Shown here: positions 46,099-56,469 of the stretch, one piece after another | How positions within the stretch are numbered: position 1 is the stretch's first letter | Layout of the letters: each line of letters opens with the position of its first letter | Assembly: GCF_004664715.2 (NCBI RefSeq) | Contig: NC_051069.1 | Location: 9,957,501 to 10,021,500, forward strand | DNA from: Peromyscus leucopus | Lineage: Eukaryota; Chordata; Mammalia; Rodentia; Cricetidae | Direction of reading: 5' to 3' | Length of the DNA stretch: 64,000 nucleotides | The notes under the pieces: model-generated | What the model saw: the letters and a program-made list of their open reading frames with translations, nothing else | What the model was told of the DNA's origin: nothing | Database searches by the model: none | Translations under genes and position numbers: made by a program

Positions 46099-46489
46099 TG
46101 AAGGGTATCCCTAGATTTCTCACTCTCTGCCCCTTGAGTATCTGCGTTCAAAGGGCCACAGTTTCCTTTGTTGTGTGTACCTTTCACTCACGTCCTGTTA
46201 CGGTGACTCAGCTCTGCATTGCTCCTGCATCCTTAGAGTGGAGGATGGCCATCTAAGGACTGTATGGACTAGAAATGGTGATTCCATTGCATCTATCTGA
46301 TTCTCCTTACAGCCTCTGCAAAAAGACTACTGCATGCCAGCTATTTCTTACCATTTGTTTTGCTTTTTGTTTGGTTGTTATTGTTTATTCTTTTATCATA
46401 ATAAAAAGTAGGACTCATTGTGGGATACAGTTTCATTTGTTAAACTGTTAGAGTGACTATTACATTTTCTAAACATTTCTTCCCCACAG

Positions 46490-46632
46490 TATTTTAAGTC
46501 TTCCTCATCAAGCATCACCTGTGTCCCGCACCCCCAGCCTTCCTGCTGTAGATACAAGCTACATCAACACTTCCCTCATCCAGGACTACAGGCACCCTTT
46601 CCACATGACGCCCATGCCTTATGACTTACAAG
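46490..46632 (+). CDS. Pias1: Pias1 exon 12 (C-terminal Ser/Thr/Pro region)
   Basis: This 143-nt exon encodes about residues 494-542: ILSLPHQASPVSRTPSLPAV, then DTSYINTSLIQDYRHPF and HMTPMPYDLQ. The region is low in predicted structure and rich in Ser, Thr and Pro, typical of PIAS C termini that serve as docking tails. Acceptor tccccacag, donor gtgagt, one base of a Gly codon at each end. The 4.4-kb intron before it contains B3, B1 and ID elements and a copy of the interspersed repeat ending at 46,098. Confidence 0.97.
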
Positions 46633-46971
46633 GTGAGTCCCTGGTCCTTCAACTGCCGTCACACAGGCTGAGGAATGCCTTCACTCTGTGTGGCTGCAGT
46701 CTGGGGGTGAAGGATAGAGGGAAGAAGTGGAGATGGGGAGAACAGGCCTTTGGATCCCAGAAAAAACAGCCTGGAGCTTGGTGGCACCTTCCTCAGCAGC
46801 CAGGGCTCACTGCTGTAGGAGTACTGAGGCAGTGGTCTTCAGGTGTTGTGAACTTCCCAGTATTCTGTAGGCCATTGGAACACTTCTTGCATGTGGCCTT
46901 CATTTTGGTGGGGTTGAATGCTGGTTTTTATTCTTTATGGCTTCATGTAACAGACACTGTGTGTAACTGAG

Positions 46972-47115
46972 TTGTATTATGAGACATGATCTTGCTGTGT
47001 AGCCCTGGTGCTGGCCTGGAGCTCACCATATAGTAAACCAAACTGGCCTCAAACTTGCTGTCATCCTCCTGCCTCTGCCTCCCAAGAGCTAGGTTTTTAG
47101 GCTTGCACCATATTG
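46972..47115 (-). repeat. B1 SINE, antisense
   Basis: gagacatgatcttgctgtgt and ctgcctctgcctcccaagag. Confidence 0.7.
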
Positions 47116-47116
47116 T

Positions 47117-47270
47117 AGAGGTGCTGCATGCCATGGCACACGTGTGGAGATCAGAGAACAGCCTGCAGGAATTCATTCTCTCCTTCCACTGTGTGGCTGT
47201 TAGGGATCAGACTCAAGTCACTAGCTTTGGTGACAAGCACTTTTACCCACTGAGACTTCTTGCTAGCCCT
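47117..47270 (-). repeat. tRNA-headed SINE, antisense
   Basis: gtgtggagatcagagaacag and ttttacccactgagacttct. Confidence 0.6.
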
Positions 47271-47302
47271 GTAATAGCAATGAATTAAGACATTAGAAAT
47301 TT

Positions 47303-47484
47303 TTTTTTAAAGATTTATTTATTATGTATACAGTGTTCTGCCTGCATGTACGCCTGCAGGCCAGAAGAGGGCACCAGACCTCATTACAGATGGTTGTGAG
47401 CCACCATGTGGTTGCTGGGAATTGAACTCAGGACCTTTGGAAGAGTAGCCAGTGCTCTTAACTTCTGAGCCATCTCTCCAGCCC
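47303..47484 (-). repeat. B2 SINE with TSD, antisense
   Basis: aaagatttatttattatgta to gagccatctctccagccc. agacattagaaatttt and agacgttagaaatttt flank it, one mismatch. Confidence 0.92.
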
Positions 47485-47561
47485 AGACGTTAGAAATTTT
47501 TTTAATTTGGTTCTTTTTTTAATCTTTTTTTTTTAATCCTCTTTTTCTTTTCTTATTTTAT

Positions 47562-47659
47562 TTTTTTTTTTTTTTGAGGCAGTCTTTCTTTGTAGTCCTG
47601 ATTGACCTCAAACTCACAGATATCCACCTGCAGGTGTACACTACCATGCCCAGACTTTA

Positions 47660-47660
<1 letters not shown>
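47562..47660 (-). repeat. B1 fragment, antisense
   Basis: tgaggcagtctttctttgta and aactcacagatatccacctg; it carries the target site of the next B1. Confidence 0.65.
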
Positions 47661-47667
<7 letters not shown>

Positions 47668-47694
<27 letters not shown>

Positions 47695-47839
47695 GTTTTT
47701 CGAGACAGGGTTTCTCTGTGTAGCTTTGCGCCTTTCCTGGAACTCACTTGGTAGACCAGGCTGGCCTCGAACTCACAGAGATCCGCCTGGCTCTGCCTCC
47801 CGAGTGCTGGGATTAAAGGCGTGCGCCACCACCGCCCGG
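47668..47839 (-). repeat. Very young B1 SINE with 19-bp TSD
   Basis: Near-perfect B1 with a long pure T tail. CCCAGACTTTAGCCTTTTT is duplicated at 47,649-47,667 and 47,840-47,858. Confidence 0.95.
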
Positions 47840-48268
47840 CCCAGACTTTAGCCTTTTTAAGAGGAGTTTGAAATGCCAATATATTCATTTGTATCTCAAA
47901 AAGAATGTCAATTCTGGGTGTTATCTTTAAAACTTCATGGCTTATGGACTAGTCATTGAACTTCCCAGAAGCTGGTTACCCCAGCAGTTTTCTAAAGAGC
48001 TTTCCTAGCTCTTTGCACACACCCGTCACTATTGAACCACGTTCTGTAGGTCCTCATACTGGAGTCTCTCCTGGTGTGGGCGGGGGTGGTTGCCAAAGCA
48101 CTGCATTGCTCGTGTACGTCACGGTCAGGCGTCAGCGGGAGACACTCCTTTTCGTGTTCTTTGTTATGTAGTGCTGAGCGGTGTAAAGCAGTATGTAGGT
48201 TAGGAAGGGTCTGCCTGCGGCCAGGAATCAGGGCTGAGCTTTTCTGTGGTGCCACCAGACACTTGTTT

Positions 48269-48358
48269 TTAAAGTCAGGGTCTCTTTGTGTAGCAGCTCC
48301 GCCTGCCTCTGTTTCCTAAATGTTGGGATTAAAGGCATGCACCATCATGCCGGGCTCT
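48269..48358 (-). repeat. B1, antisense, internally deleted
   Basis: agtcagggtctctttgtgta and tgttgggattaaaggcatgc. Confidence 0.7.
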
Positions 48359-48539
48359 ACAGTCACACTTGGGTTTTAATCTGGTCTAGATGATGGGAAG
48401 TGAACAACACATCTGAGGAGGAGAATGAAAAGCTTCGCTACAACTTGGGTGGCCTCTTAAAGTTTCAGTTGTAAAATCAAACCAAAAGTAATGAAAGACC
48501 CCAAGAGGCATTCATGTACAGTAAATTAGATTGAAATCT

Positions 48540-48856
48540 AAGGGCTAGGGACATAGGTCAGTGTGTAGAGTGCTTGCCAAGTATGCATGAAGCAATGGGT
48601 TTGATTCGCAGCACCAGATAAACTGAACATGGTGATATATGCCTGTGATCCCAGCACTTAGAGGTAAAGACACGATTAAGAAGTTCAAAGTCAAGCCCAA
48701 GATAGCCAGGGCTTTGTTACACAAAGAAACTCTTTCTCGAAAAACCAATACCTCCTCACCCCCCACCCCCGCCCCCCAAAAAAATGAAAGTTCAAAGTCA
48801 GTATAGGTTGTGGCCATCCTGCACTATATGAGATTCTATCTAAATAAATAAATGTT
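48540..48856 (+). repeat. ID-B1 (B4-type) SINE with C-rich insert
   Basis: ggctagggacataggtcagt, gatcccagcacttagaggta and actctttctcgaaaaaccaa, then a C/A-rich run and a B1-like end. Confidence 0.65.
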
Positions 48857-48857
48857 T

Positions 48858-49012
48858 AGCCAGGTGGTGGCGGCGCACACCTTTAATCCCAGCACTCGGG
48901 AGGCAGAGCCAGGTGGATCTCTGTGTGTTTGAGGCCAGCCTGGGCTACAGAGCGAGATCCAGGACAGGCACCAAAGGTACACAGAGAAACCCTGTCTCGA
49001 AAAACCAAAAAT
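48858..49012 (+). repeat. B1 SINE
   Basis: agccaggtggtggcggcgca to aaaccctgtctcgaaaaacc, followed by AAATGAAT units. Confidence 0.92.
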
Positions 49013-49164
49013 AAATGAATAAATGAATGTTTACTTGTGAGGAATCAGTGAAAGCAAGGTGTTTGTTTCCAAACTTGGACTTCCTCCTTCATACCCTAGA
49101 GGTGGAAGAGCCATAGAACACCCAGCTTAGCATTCTATGGCTTTTGTTTTGCTCTTCGTTTTTT

Positions 49165-49332
49165 TGTTTTGTTTTGATAGGCTTTTTTTGTTGTTTGAAA
49201 GTTTTTTAATGTCCCCTTAGCTGGCCTGGAAGTTGCTATGTAGACCAGGCTAGCCTCTAACTCATAAAGATCTGCCTCTGTCTGCCTCCTGTAAGTGCTG
49301 GGATCAAAGGTGTGCACCCCATGTCCAGCATT
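49165..49332 (-). repeat. B1 SINE, antisense
   Basis: gctatgtagaccaggctagc and gtaagtgctgggatcaaagg; inverted relative to the B1 at 48,858. Confidence 0.75.
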
Positions 49333-49465
49333 CCTTGTGTTTAAGCATGAATCCAGAGTGCATAGAGTGTAAGACTTAAGTGCTGGGATATTTAGAAAGG
49401 TTTGCTTTTCTTTTTTGTTGGGTTTTTTTTTCCTCTAAACTAAGTTTTTTTTATTCTTTCCACAG

Positions 49466-49503
49466 GATTAGATTTCTTTCCTTTCTTATCAGGAGACAAT
49501 CAG
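49466..49503 (+). CDS. Pias1: Pias1 exon 13 (38-nt microexon)
   Basis: A very short exon encoding GLDFFPFLSGDNQ (about residues 542-554). The acceptor ctttccacag follows a T-rich tract and the donor is gtacgt. Its 38-nt length is not a multiple of three, so skipping it would shift exon 14 out of frame and remove the normal C terminus. The call rests on exact joining of phases with exons 12 and 14 and on match to the known protein. An inverted B1 pair lies 130-600 bp upstream. Confidence 0.95.
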
Positions 49504-49699
49504 GTACGTTAATGTGAAAACAATCCATTTCTTTAATTGTATATTAAAATATCTAAAAGTATAATACATAGCCAGAAGAAAGAGTAAATTTCCTTGGAAA
49601 GTAGAGTACCTATGACCAGTGTTGCTCTGGCTGTAAGAATTTAAATAAAAGCCACCATTCATCACCACCTTCACCCCCAGTAGAGGGTAAAAGCAATGT

Positions 49700-51610
49700 C
49701 TGCCTATTGATTTCTCAATACTGCTGTATAAAGACACAGGGCAGTGAACCATGTGACTGGTAGATTTCATTCTTGGCCACATGTGTGAGAGTGTCTGTTG
49801 CCCAAGGCATCCTAGGCTGTGCTGCTGCTGCATCGCCAATGGTGTTTAAAGCAAACGGTTGTGTGCAGTCCATAAGCACTAGGTAGTGGTAGCGAGTGAC
49901 TGTTGACTTCAGTCGTACAGTATGCTGTGCTTCCTCACACGCTGTGTACTGCAGCTCTGCTGCTGCTGCTGCTGCTGCTTCTCCCACGTTTGTCTTGAGC
50001 TCCTGCTGTTTTATTAATCTCAGGCCCGAAATGTACAAAATCAATTGCTAAAAGGCCACATGTAGTGACCTGGAAACAAAACTAAAAGTGATCACGGTGC
50101 ATAGAAGGAGAAAGTCAGTGAGTATTACTCACCAGTCAGGCTGTCCCATTGCACTAGAGCTACAGACTTGAAGAGCAAGAACAAAGTGACCAAAGTCTCA
50201 TCGAAAACAGTGAGACAACACAGATTGAGAAAGGCCTGCTTCAGCCATGGAGAAATGGCTAAGGACATGGATTAAGGACAGGAGGCAGAAGCGCATCTCA
50301 CCACCAAAGCAGTGATCCAGCCACTGTCTAGATGCCTTCCTGAGTTTCGTGCCAGCAAGCTGGAGCACTGGTTGGAGATGAGCAAACTTTGCAAGATGTT
50401 CATTGGTGATAGTGCTCACATACATCGTCCTTCATCCCAGTATCACAGTGGTGGTCTCGTTCCGACACCATGTCTCTGACCCAACCAAGAGAAATAGATC
50501 AAGGAGATTTTTTTTAAACGTTTTTGAGGATTTCATACATGAGTATACTATATTCACATTATTTCAACCCACCCCTCCTCCAGCTCCTCCTGTGGCCCCT
50601 CTCTGTATATATATTTTTATTTTTTATAACTATTGTATGCATGGTTGTATATGTGCAACACAGCACATGTTTGGAAGTCAAAGGACAGCTGTATGGAGTC
50701 AGTTCTCTCTGCCTCTGTATGGGTTCCAGCCATTGAACTCAAGTGCTCAGGCTGTACAGCAAGCACCTTTATCTGCTGGGCCATCTTGCTGGCTGATCAA
50801 GGAGATTCCGTGGCCTCTGAGCCCACTGCCCGAGTAGGACCTTTGTCCAGGCTCTCCTGCAGCAGGAACACTGAGGAGACATACCTGTGTCCTCAGTGGC
50901 AGCACCAGTGCTATTCAGTAGCCTTGTTTAGGCTTGGGCTGATGTAACAGAACTTATGGCATCTGGAGGAAACCCTCCAGACATTATTACTGATTGCAGA
51001 GAATTTGCTTTTGGTGAGGAGGTTGCAAAGCAATGCTGTAGTAACTCCAAAATGGTATGTGTGACACTCAGGTGCCCCAGAGAGGTTCCTAAGGAAACTG
51101 TTATGGGAGCCTTGGAACTGAAAAGCAGGCAAAGAAAGGGGAACTGGAGGAGGAGACAGAAGGAGCCCCAAGAAGCTTCATAGAGGAGCTAGGGGAACTT
51201 GTGCAGACAGCAGCAGTCCTCTCCGATGCTTGAGAAGAGAATGTCAGAGAAGGAGAGTGTTTGTTTGCACTGTTCACAAGCGCATCTCGCATGGAAAGGG
51301 ACAGGCCAAGCAAAGCACCACAGCATGTTTCGGGAGAATGGCACCTGCTTCGGATGAGCTCTAGTGGGTCATCAGGGGGGATCCAGAAGTAGGCATTGTC
51401 CCTGCCCTGAAAACCTTCCAGGAAACAAGATGTGCCTAGAAGACAGTGATACTGACCCCTGGCCTATGTAGACCTAGGAGTATATGTATATTTTTGTCTT
51501 ACTTTTCAGCAGAATACATAATTAGATCTCATAGGGTATAGAGATGATGAAAGAATGTTTTTGCACAGCTATACAGTCTATTCATGTTTTAAGTGTTATT
51601 TTAAAGAATA
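49700..51610 (+). mobile_element. Decayed Tigger/pogo-type DNA transposon (interrupted)
   Basis: Three pieces of a CENP-B/Tigger-like transposase N terminus appear in order on the plus strand: DLETKLKVI then KSVSITHQSG from 50,067 (psq/CENP-B helix-turn-helix start), LKSKNKVTKVS at 50,168-50,200, and MEKWLRTWIKDRRQKRIS at 50,247-50,300 (the MEK..W..WI.D..QKRI block). Their frames differ, so indels separate them. FAFGEEVAK at 51,004-51,030 resembles the C-terminal region. The DDE catalytic core is not recognisable and is probably deleted. A later insertion at 50,510-50,794 splits the element. Outer borders are estimates, and a GCT repeat lies in the left part. Confidence 0.65.
50510..50794 (-). 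mobile_element. Chimeric retroposon: SINE plus L1-like 3' end, with TSD
   Basis: On the minus strand the unit starts as a tRNA-headed rodent SINE (agccagcaagatggcccagc), runs to about 50,630, then continues into sequence like a rodent L1 3' end (catgtatgaaatcctcaaaa) and ends in an A run. The 13-bp GATCAAGGAGATT flanks it on both sides (50,497-50,509 and 50,795-50,807), so the whole unit was inserted at once. Confidence 0.75.
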
Positions 51611-51614
51611 AAGT

Positions 51615-51960
51615 AATTGGAAGGGCTTAGGGAGCCCCAGCCTCTCTGAAGATCTATAGGCAGTTAATGTTTAGTGGGGGAGACATTTTTTCCTCAGTGG
51701 TTAGCCACTGGTAAGTTGTCCATGCTCCGTAAATAACACTGAGTAACTCACTGGGACACATACACATTGGAAGTAGAGTGTGGAGAAGAGGAGGGATCAG
51801 CTAGAGGGAGAGGGGACTAAGAGAAAGTAGGAGGGAGTAATTATGATCAAAAGACATTGTATACATGTGAAACCCATTGTGTAAAATTAATACATGTTAT
51901 AAAATCTTTAAAAATGAAAAAGTTTAAAAACAAAGTAAAATTGTTATATAACTGTAGTTA
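51615..51960 (+). mobile_element. L1 3' end
   Basis: The run ggcagttaatgtttagtggg, then ttcctcagtggttagccactg and catgctccgtaaataacac is typical of a rodent L1 3' UTR. It ends in an AT-rich tail near 51,950, directly after the Tigger-type fossil. Confidence 0.65.
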
Positions 51961-52651
51961 ATTAAAGAAAAGATGAGCATTGGTATTTTTTTAAAAAAAT
52001 AAATGTAGAGTAACCTAAGCATAGAGTGATGGTAAAGCCCACAGTAGTACAGAGATAATGTCCTCAGCCTTCACAGCCACTCAGCTGCAGTCCCTGACTG
52101 AGACACTTGCAGCCCCACACACCCGACTCTGGAAGTGCCCACACGAGTGGGACGTGGCTTATCTTTTACAGCAAATCCTCCCTGCCTTTTCCAGCTCAGA
52201 CGCGCTCGTGTGCACAGACACGTGCCCCATGCCCGCAGTGCTGAAAGCAGTGATGGGCTGCACAGAGCCGGCCTCGGGCTGGGCACGATAGCAGCTGAGC
52301 TGCCCCATGCTGCAGTTCTCAGGATGAACTTGTCAGTGGGAATGCGAGGTGTGTCTGAGGAGAGGGGCGGCCGCTCCTTCCTGCTGCTTCTGAGCATCTC
52401 AGAAATAGTTTTAAGAACTGCATGCAGTGCAAACTAAAACACACACACACCACAATCAAAAATGTTATTCCAGTTTCAGATACCATGCCAAAGCGCTCTC
52501 AGTATGAGTGAGCAGTCATTTCCCTGCAGAATGTGTTGTCATTTGAGGAGCCAGACACTCGGGATATGCTAACTTGGGACTTGCTCTGCTGAGAAGAGTA
52601 CCGAGGTGCATCTGATTGTAACGAGAGTGTTTTGTCTCTGGTCCCTCCTAG
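51961..52651. other. Intronic sequence before exon 14
   Basis: Contains a GC-richer stretch at 52,080-52,400 with several chance open frames on both strands. No repeat or exon recognised. Confidence 0.4.
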
Positions 52652-52945
52652 CATTACAACACCTCCCTGCTTGCCGCAGCGGCGGCGGCGGTCTCAGATG
52701 ACCAGGACCTCCTGCACTCCTCCCGCTTTTTCCCGTATACCTCCTCGCAGATGTTTCTGGACCAGCTAAGTGCTGGAGGAAGCACTTCTTTGCCAGCCAC
52801 CAACGGAAGCAGTAGTGGCAGCAACAGCAGCCTTGTGTCTTCCAACAGTCTGAGGGAGAGCCACGGCCATGGTGTGGCCAGCAGGAGCAGCGCGGACACG
52901 GCATCCATCTTTGGCATAATCCCAGACATTATCTCGTTGGACTGA
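52652..52945 (+). CDS. Pias1: Pias1 exon 14, coding part (C terminus)
   Basis: Encodes the last 97 residues (about 555-651) and the TGA stop at 52,943-52,945. It starts HYNTSLL, runs through a six-Ala stretch coded mainly by GCG repeats, then SSRFFPYTSSQMFLDQLSAG and a Ser/Gly/Asn-rich tail, and ends ASIFGIIPDIISLD, the conserved PIAS1 terminus. Acceptor tccctcctag. The tail between the Ser-rich run and the terminus (SHGHGVASRSSAD) is the most diverged coding stretch compared with the human protein I recall. The GCG run is a possible site of length variation. Confidence 0.97.
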   Translation, partial: HYNTSLLAAAAAAVSDDQDLLHSSRFFPYTSSQMFLDQLSAGGSTSLPATNGSSSGSNSSLVSSNSLRESHGHGVASRSSADTASIFGIIPDIISLD

Positions 52946-54236
52946 CGGCCTCGTCCTGCTGCTCCCACCCTGTCCCACATTAAATGACTTGGCAGAAGAG
53001 AACTCTGTGCTGTTTTACCTTATCCTGTTTAGAAAAGTACACAAGCGTGGTTTTTTTTTCCTGTTTTTAGGGAAAAAAAATTAAAAGAAATGTACAGAGA
53101 ACAAAACTATATTTTCAGTTTTACTTTTGTATATAAATCTAAGACTGCCTGTCTGATAAAACACTTGTTTAAAAAAAAAAAAAAAAGGAAGGAAAGAAAA
53201 GAAAAAACAAGCACCCACAAACCTCCTTCAGTTCATTTTTTCTGGATTCTGAAGACTTTTCACCGTTTGTCCTATGGTTTGGGTTTTATTTTACTTCAAT
53301 GGCATTATCTTACTTGCAATAACAGAAACAGAATTGCATGTATGAAGTTTTAAATTGTGGGCTTTGTTGTGGGGAGGGGGTTGGGATAGTTTTGATTTCC
53401 ATTTTTTAAAAGCATCAGACTTGGATTCTGTTTGTGTATGCGTGGATTTTACCAGCCTTAAGTTATGAATCTCACCTGTCCCACTCATTCCCTTTGTTTT
53501 CAGGACATAGCTCGTGGGGGTGTGTGTTTTCAGTGTGTTCCTGTGTGTACTATTCTGTCATCACTGTCCCCTCTCCTCCTGGGTTGGCATTTAGTTAATA
53601 TCAGTTGCCTGCTTCTTTCAGAGTGCTTCAGAGGTCTTGAATGCTCACATGAGCATCTTTCTCAGCTCTCCCAATGCATGTTCTCCATCACAGGTCTTCT
53701 GTGATCTGCTGAGTACCCCCTAAGAGTGTGTTTCCTAGAAGTGCTAGAGCAAAAGCTGCCTGGATAAGCAGTCTGAGGGCAGGCCTGTGAACCATGATAC
53801 ACTTGGGTTGATTCTGAATCTGAATTGCCAGTATTTTGTATGTAAGCCAAGTCTGTGAGTACCTGCATTTTGGCCACAGGGTAGCAAGTTTCCTTGAGAA
53901 TCTTCATACCAAAGTGGGATATGAAAGAGCCCTAGAAGCCCCATGGGGTGCTGTATGCCGCTGGCAGAGGACATTATTCCACCTCAAAAAAGAAAGAATT
54001 GAGTTCCTCCAAAGTTGACAGTACAGTGCAACCCACATGTGGATCTGTAGCAAATCTATTGGATCAACAGTTGAAACTCAAAACTAACCTTAGTTATTTT
54101 TGTTCCTCTGGTTCTGAGTATACTTCCTTTCTTAGCCTTGTTTATTTTTTACTCACCTTTTAATGACAAGCATGACATAGGAAGCCATTTTTAATTCAAG
54201 AATCAGTTGGTTTTATCTACTCTCAATAGCAGACTA

Positions 54237-54244
54237 TGTAAATA
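54237..54244 (+). promoter_or_regulatory. Pumilio-type element TGTAAATA in the 3' UTR
   Basis: An exact TGTAAATA, the consensus bound by PUM1 and PUM2 proteins, lies in the Pias1 3' UTR. An 8-mer can occur by chance in an AT-rich region, so function is unproven. Confidence 0.4.
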
Positions 54245-54795
54245 TACTACAATTTCTTCAGAAGATGATTAAGGGTCAAAGGAAGGAAAAAGCGCGTCTT
54301 ATACTTGAGAGTCATCAGAGAAGATGCACTGCGCTTACAGTGGAAGGCAGATGGATGGCAGCTGGTGGAGGGCGCAGGTTTCTCAGCAGAGAAGGGGCAC
54401 ACCATCGCCAGTTCCCAGACTGGCATTTTATGTTACCACTTTGTGTTCTCAGAGTTGAAGGACCCCCTTTGTGTATAGTAAACTTGTTTTCAAACCTTGC
54501 ATCAGTAACAGAAGTACCTATATTAATCCAGGTAGAAGTCAAGATGGCTGTATCTTGAGTTGTATGATAAAGTAAATGGTTCACATGACAGAGTGGCAAC
54601 TAAAAATGTTATCTGTTTTTTATAGCGTCTCTGCTACTAAACTGTCAACTTGAATTTTGAGAAAAGTTGGTGTTGATATGTATATGTGTGTGTGTATATA
54701 TGTATTTATAAACAAGTGTGTGTGAGTAACATCGTCTTCCCCTGCGCATGTGTGTTCCACACAGAAACGGCTGTTAGAGTCACAAAACAATCTGC

Positions 54796-54801
54796 AATAA
54801 A
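54796..54801 (+). terminator. Candidate proximal poly(A) signal AATAAA
   Basis: An AATAAA hexamer 1.85 kb into the Pias1 3' UTR. Use would give a 3' UTR about 1.7 kb shorter than the distal signal. A T-rich but not strongly GT-rich stretch follows. Confidence 0.4.
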
Positions 54802-56097
54802 ACAAGGCATTTGTTGTCAGTTCAAACCAGAAATGGTTACGTTGTTAAATTCATCTGGTGTGGTGAGTACACGTTCGATTTTTTTCATTACTGTATTAAT
54901 TTAGGCTCGTTTCACATAAGGTCTTAATTTGTGTCTAAATTGGGACTAGAGTAGGAATCACTAAAATTGTGGGTGTTTCTGTTAACATTGCAATAGAAAG
55001 CATATTTTTATTATTTCAACTATCTGAGATAAAATGAATAGTTTTCCTTATTCTTGGATTTATTTTTTTTAACTTGTTAGTGGTTTTAGGATTCTGATCA
55101 GCAGTTTTTGTGTCTGATGCTGAATTACGAACTAGAACGATCCAGTTGAAACCCCGCCCTCTGCATTCTTCAGCCCAGTGGTGGAGGGTTGCTTTCCTTC
55201 TGAGTCCTGCATTGTACCAACCTAAGGGGAGAGTGAGTAACAGGGAGAAACCTATGTCCTGTGGCTTTGTCATGTCCCCACGGGAGAGCCAACCATTAGT
55301 TGACTGTGGATTTTAGTTCATTCCATGTAGTAAGGAAGGAGTTCATTTCTTCAGCTGTTGACTTTCTAAAACATTGCATGTGGTTAAGTTCAGAGACTTT
55401 CACAATCTTTAATAATTATTAGTCATGCACTACTTTCCTACATTTACAAGAAGAAGCGCATGGTCACTCCATCTCTTTTTTTGTTGTTTTTCCTTAGCCC
55501 ACCTTCACTCTGCAACCCTGCCAACCTTGATAGGCTGTGGACAGATATCGTTCGTTCTCAGCATCTTTCAGCAAGTTGCCAGGAACCCCTCCTTAGTCTT
55601 TCTTACTAGCATGTACACATTCCTCTGTACAGTGCGCGTGTGTGTGCCCCTGTCTCTCTGTAGCACACATCATCAGTGAAGTAGCTGATCAGCTAGCAGG
55701 GTGGAGGTGGCTTCTTATTTACTATGTGGGCATTGCTGGACACATTTTCTAGGATGAAACTTAACCATGCATACTTGGTTGGCCAGTTCATTTTGAGTAT
55801 TAAAGTTTTTCCATTGCTAATTTAGGTATTACACATCTACATTACTGACTTAAAGAATCACTTAAGTGGTTTGAAAAACGTGGGGAGTGTTTTGGCCAGT
55901 TTTCCTTTGAGGACAAGTGTGTGAAACTGAATGAAAATATACCCCAATTGTAAATGAATTAATGTAGAAAGAACCTAGTTTTTAAAGCAATTTGAATTTT
56001 AAATACATAAAACTTTCGGGATCTTCAGGACTCGTAAAGAGCACATTTGAATTTATTTTGGTAAGAACTTTTTTTTATGGATACACATTGCATTCTG

Positions 56098-56136
56098 TTT
56101 TTTTTTTTTTGTTTTGTTTTGTTTTGTTTTTTTTAA
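56098..56136 (+). repeat. T-rich (TTTTG)n tract in 3' UTR
   Basis: Long T runs with four TTTTG units, the most repetitive part of the Pias1 3' UTR. Confidence 0.85.
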
Positions 56137-56463
56137 ACACAAAGCAGAGTTCAAAGAGGGAGGGAGAATAGCTGGTGGGCCCAGAGTGTGCTGCTGTTGT
56201 TTTATTAACAAAGGGGAAATGTATATAAATAGATAAAAGTTACCATAAACTCCATGAACTTAAATCTGTGATTCATTGCCTTAAAACTTTCTCTCTTAGA
56301 ATTTCCATACCGCATGCCAAACCAGTAAAATGGCTTTTAAAAATGTATAGTAGACCAATGTCAGTTTGTATAAAAGTACCAAGTGAAAATATTTATTACA
56401 TGCATTGGAGAAAAGTTGTTTCCTTATTGAATGTTACCTGTTTATGTAGAGCTCTTTAGATGT

Positions 56464-56469
56464 AATAAA
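56464..56469 (+). terminator. Pias1: Candidate distal poly(A) signal of Pias1
   Basis: AATAAA followed after about 20 bases by the GT-rich stretch tttgtgttctgt, a good cleavage and polyadenylation arrangement. Repeat-rich intergenic sequence begins about 500 bp later. Confidence 0.65.

Noticed and set aside
50403..50837. 144-codon plus-strand open frame
   Set aside because: It crosses from the Tigger-type fossil into the inserted SINE-L1 unit and out again, so it is not a single gene.
52058..52437. Open frames in the GC-richer stretch before exon 14
   Set aside because: Frames overlap on both strands, lack known motifs and have no matching splice phase with exons 13 and 14.
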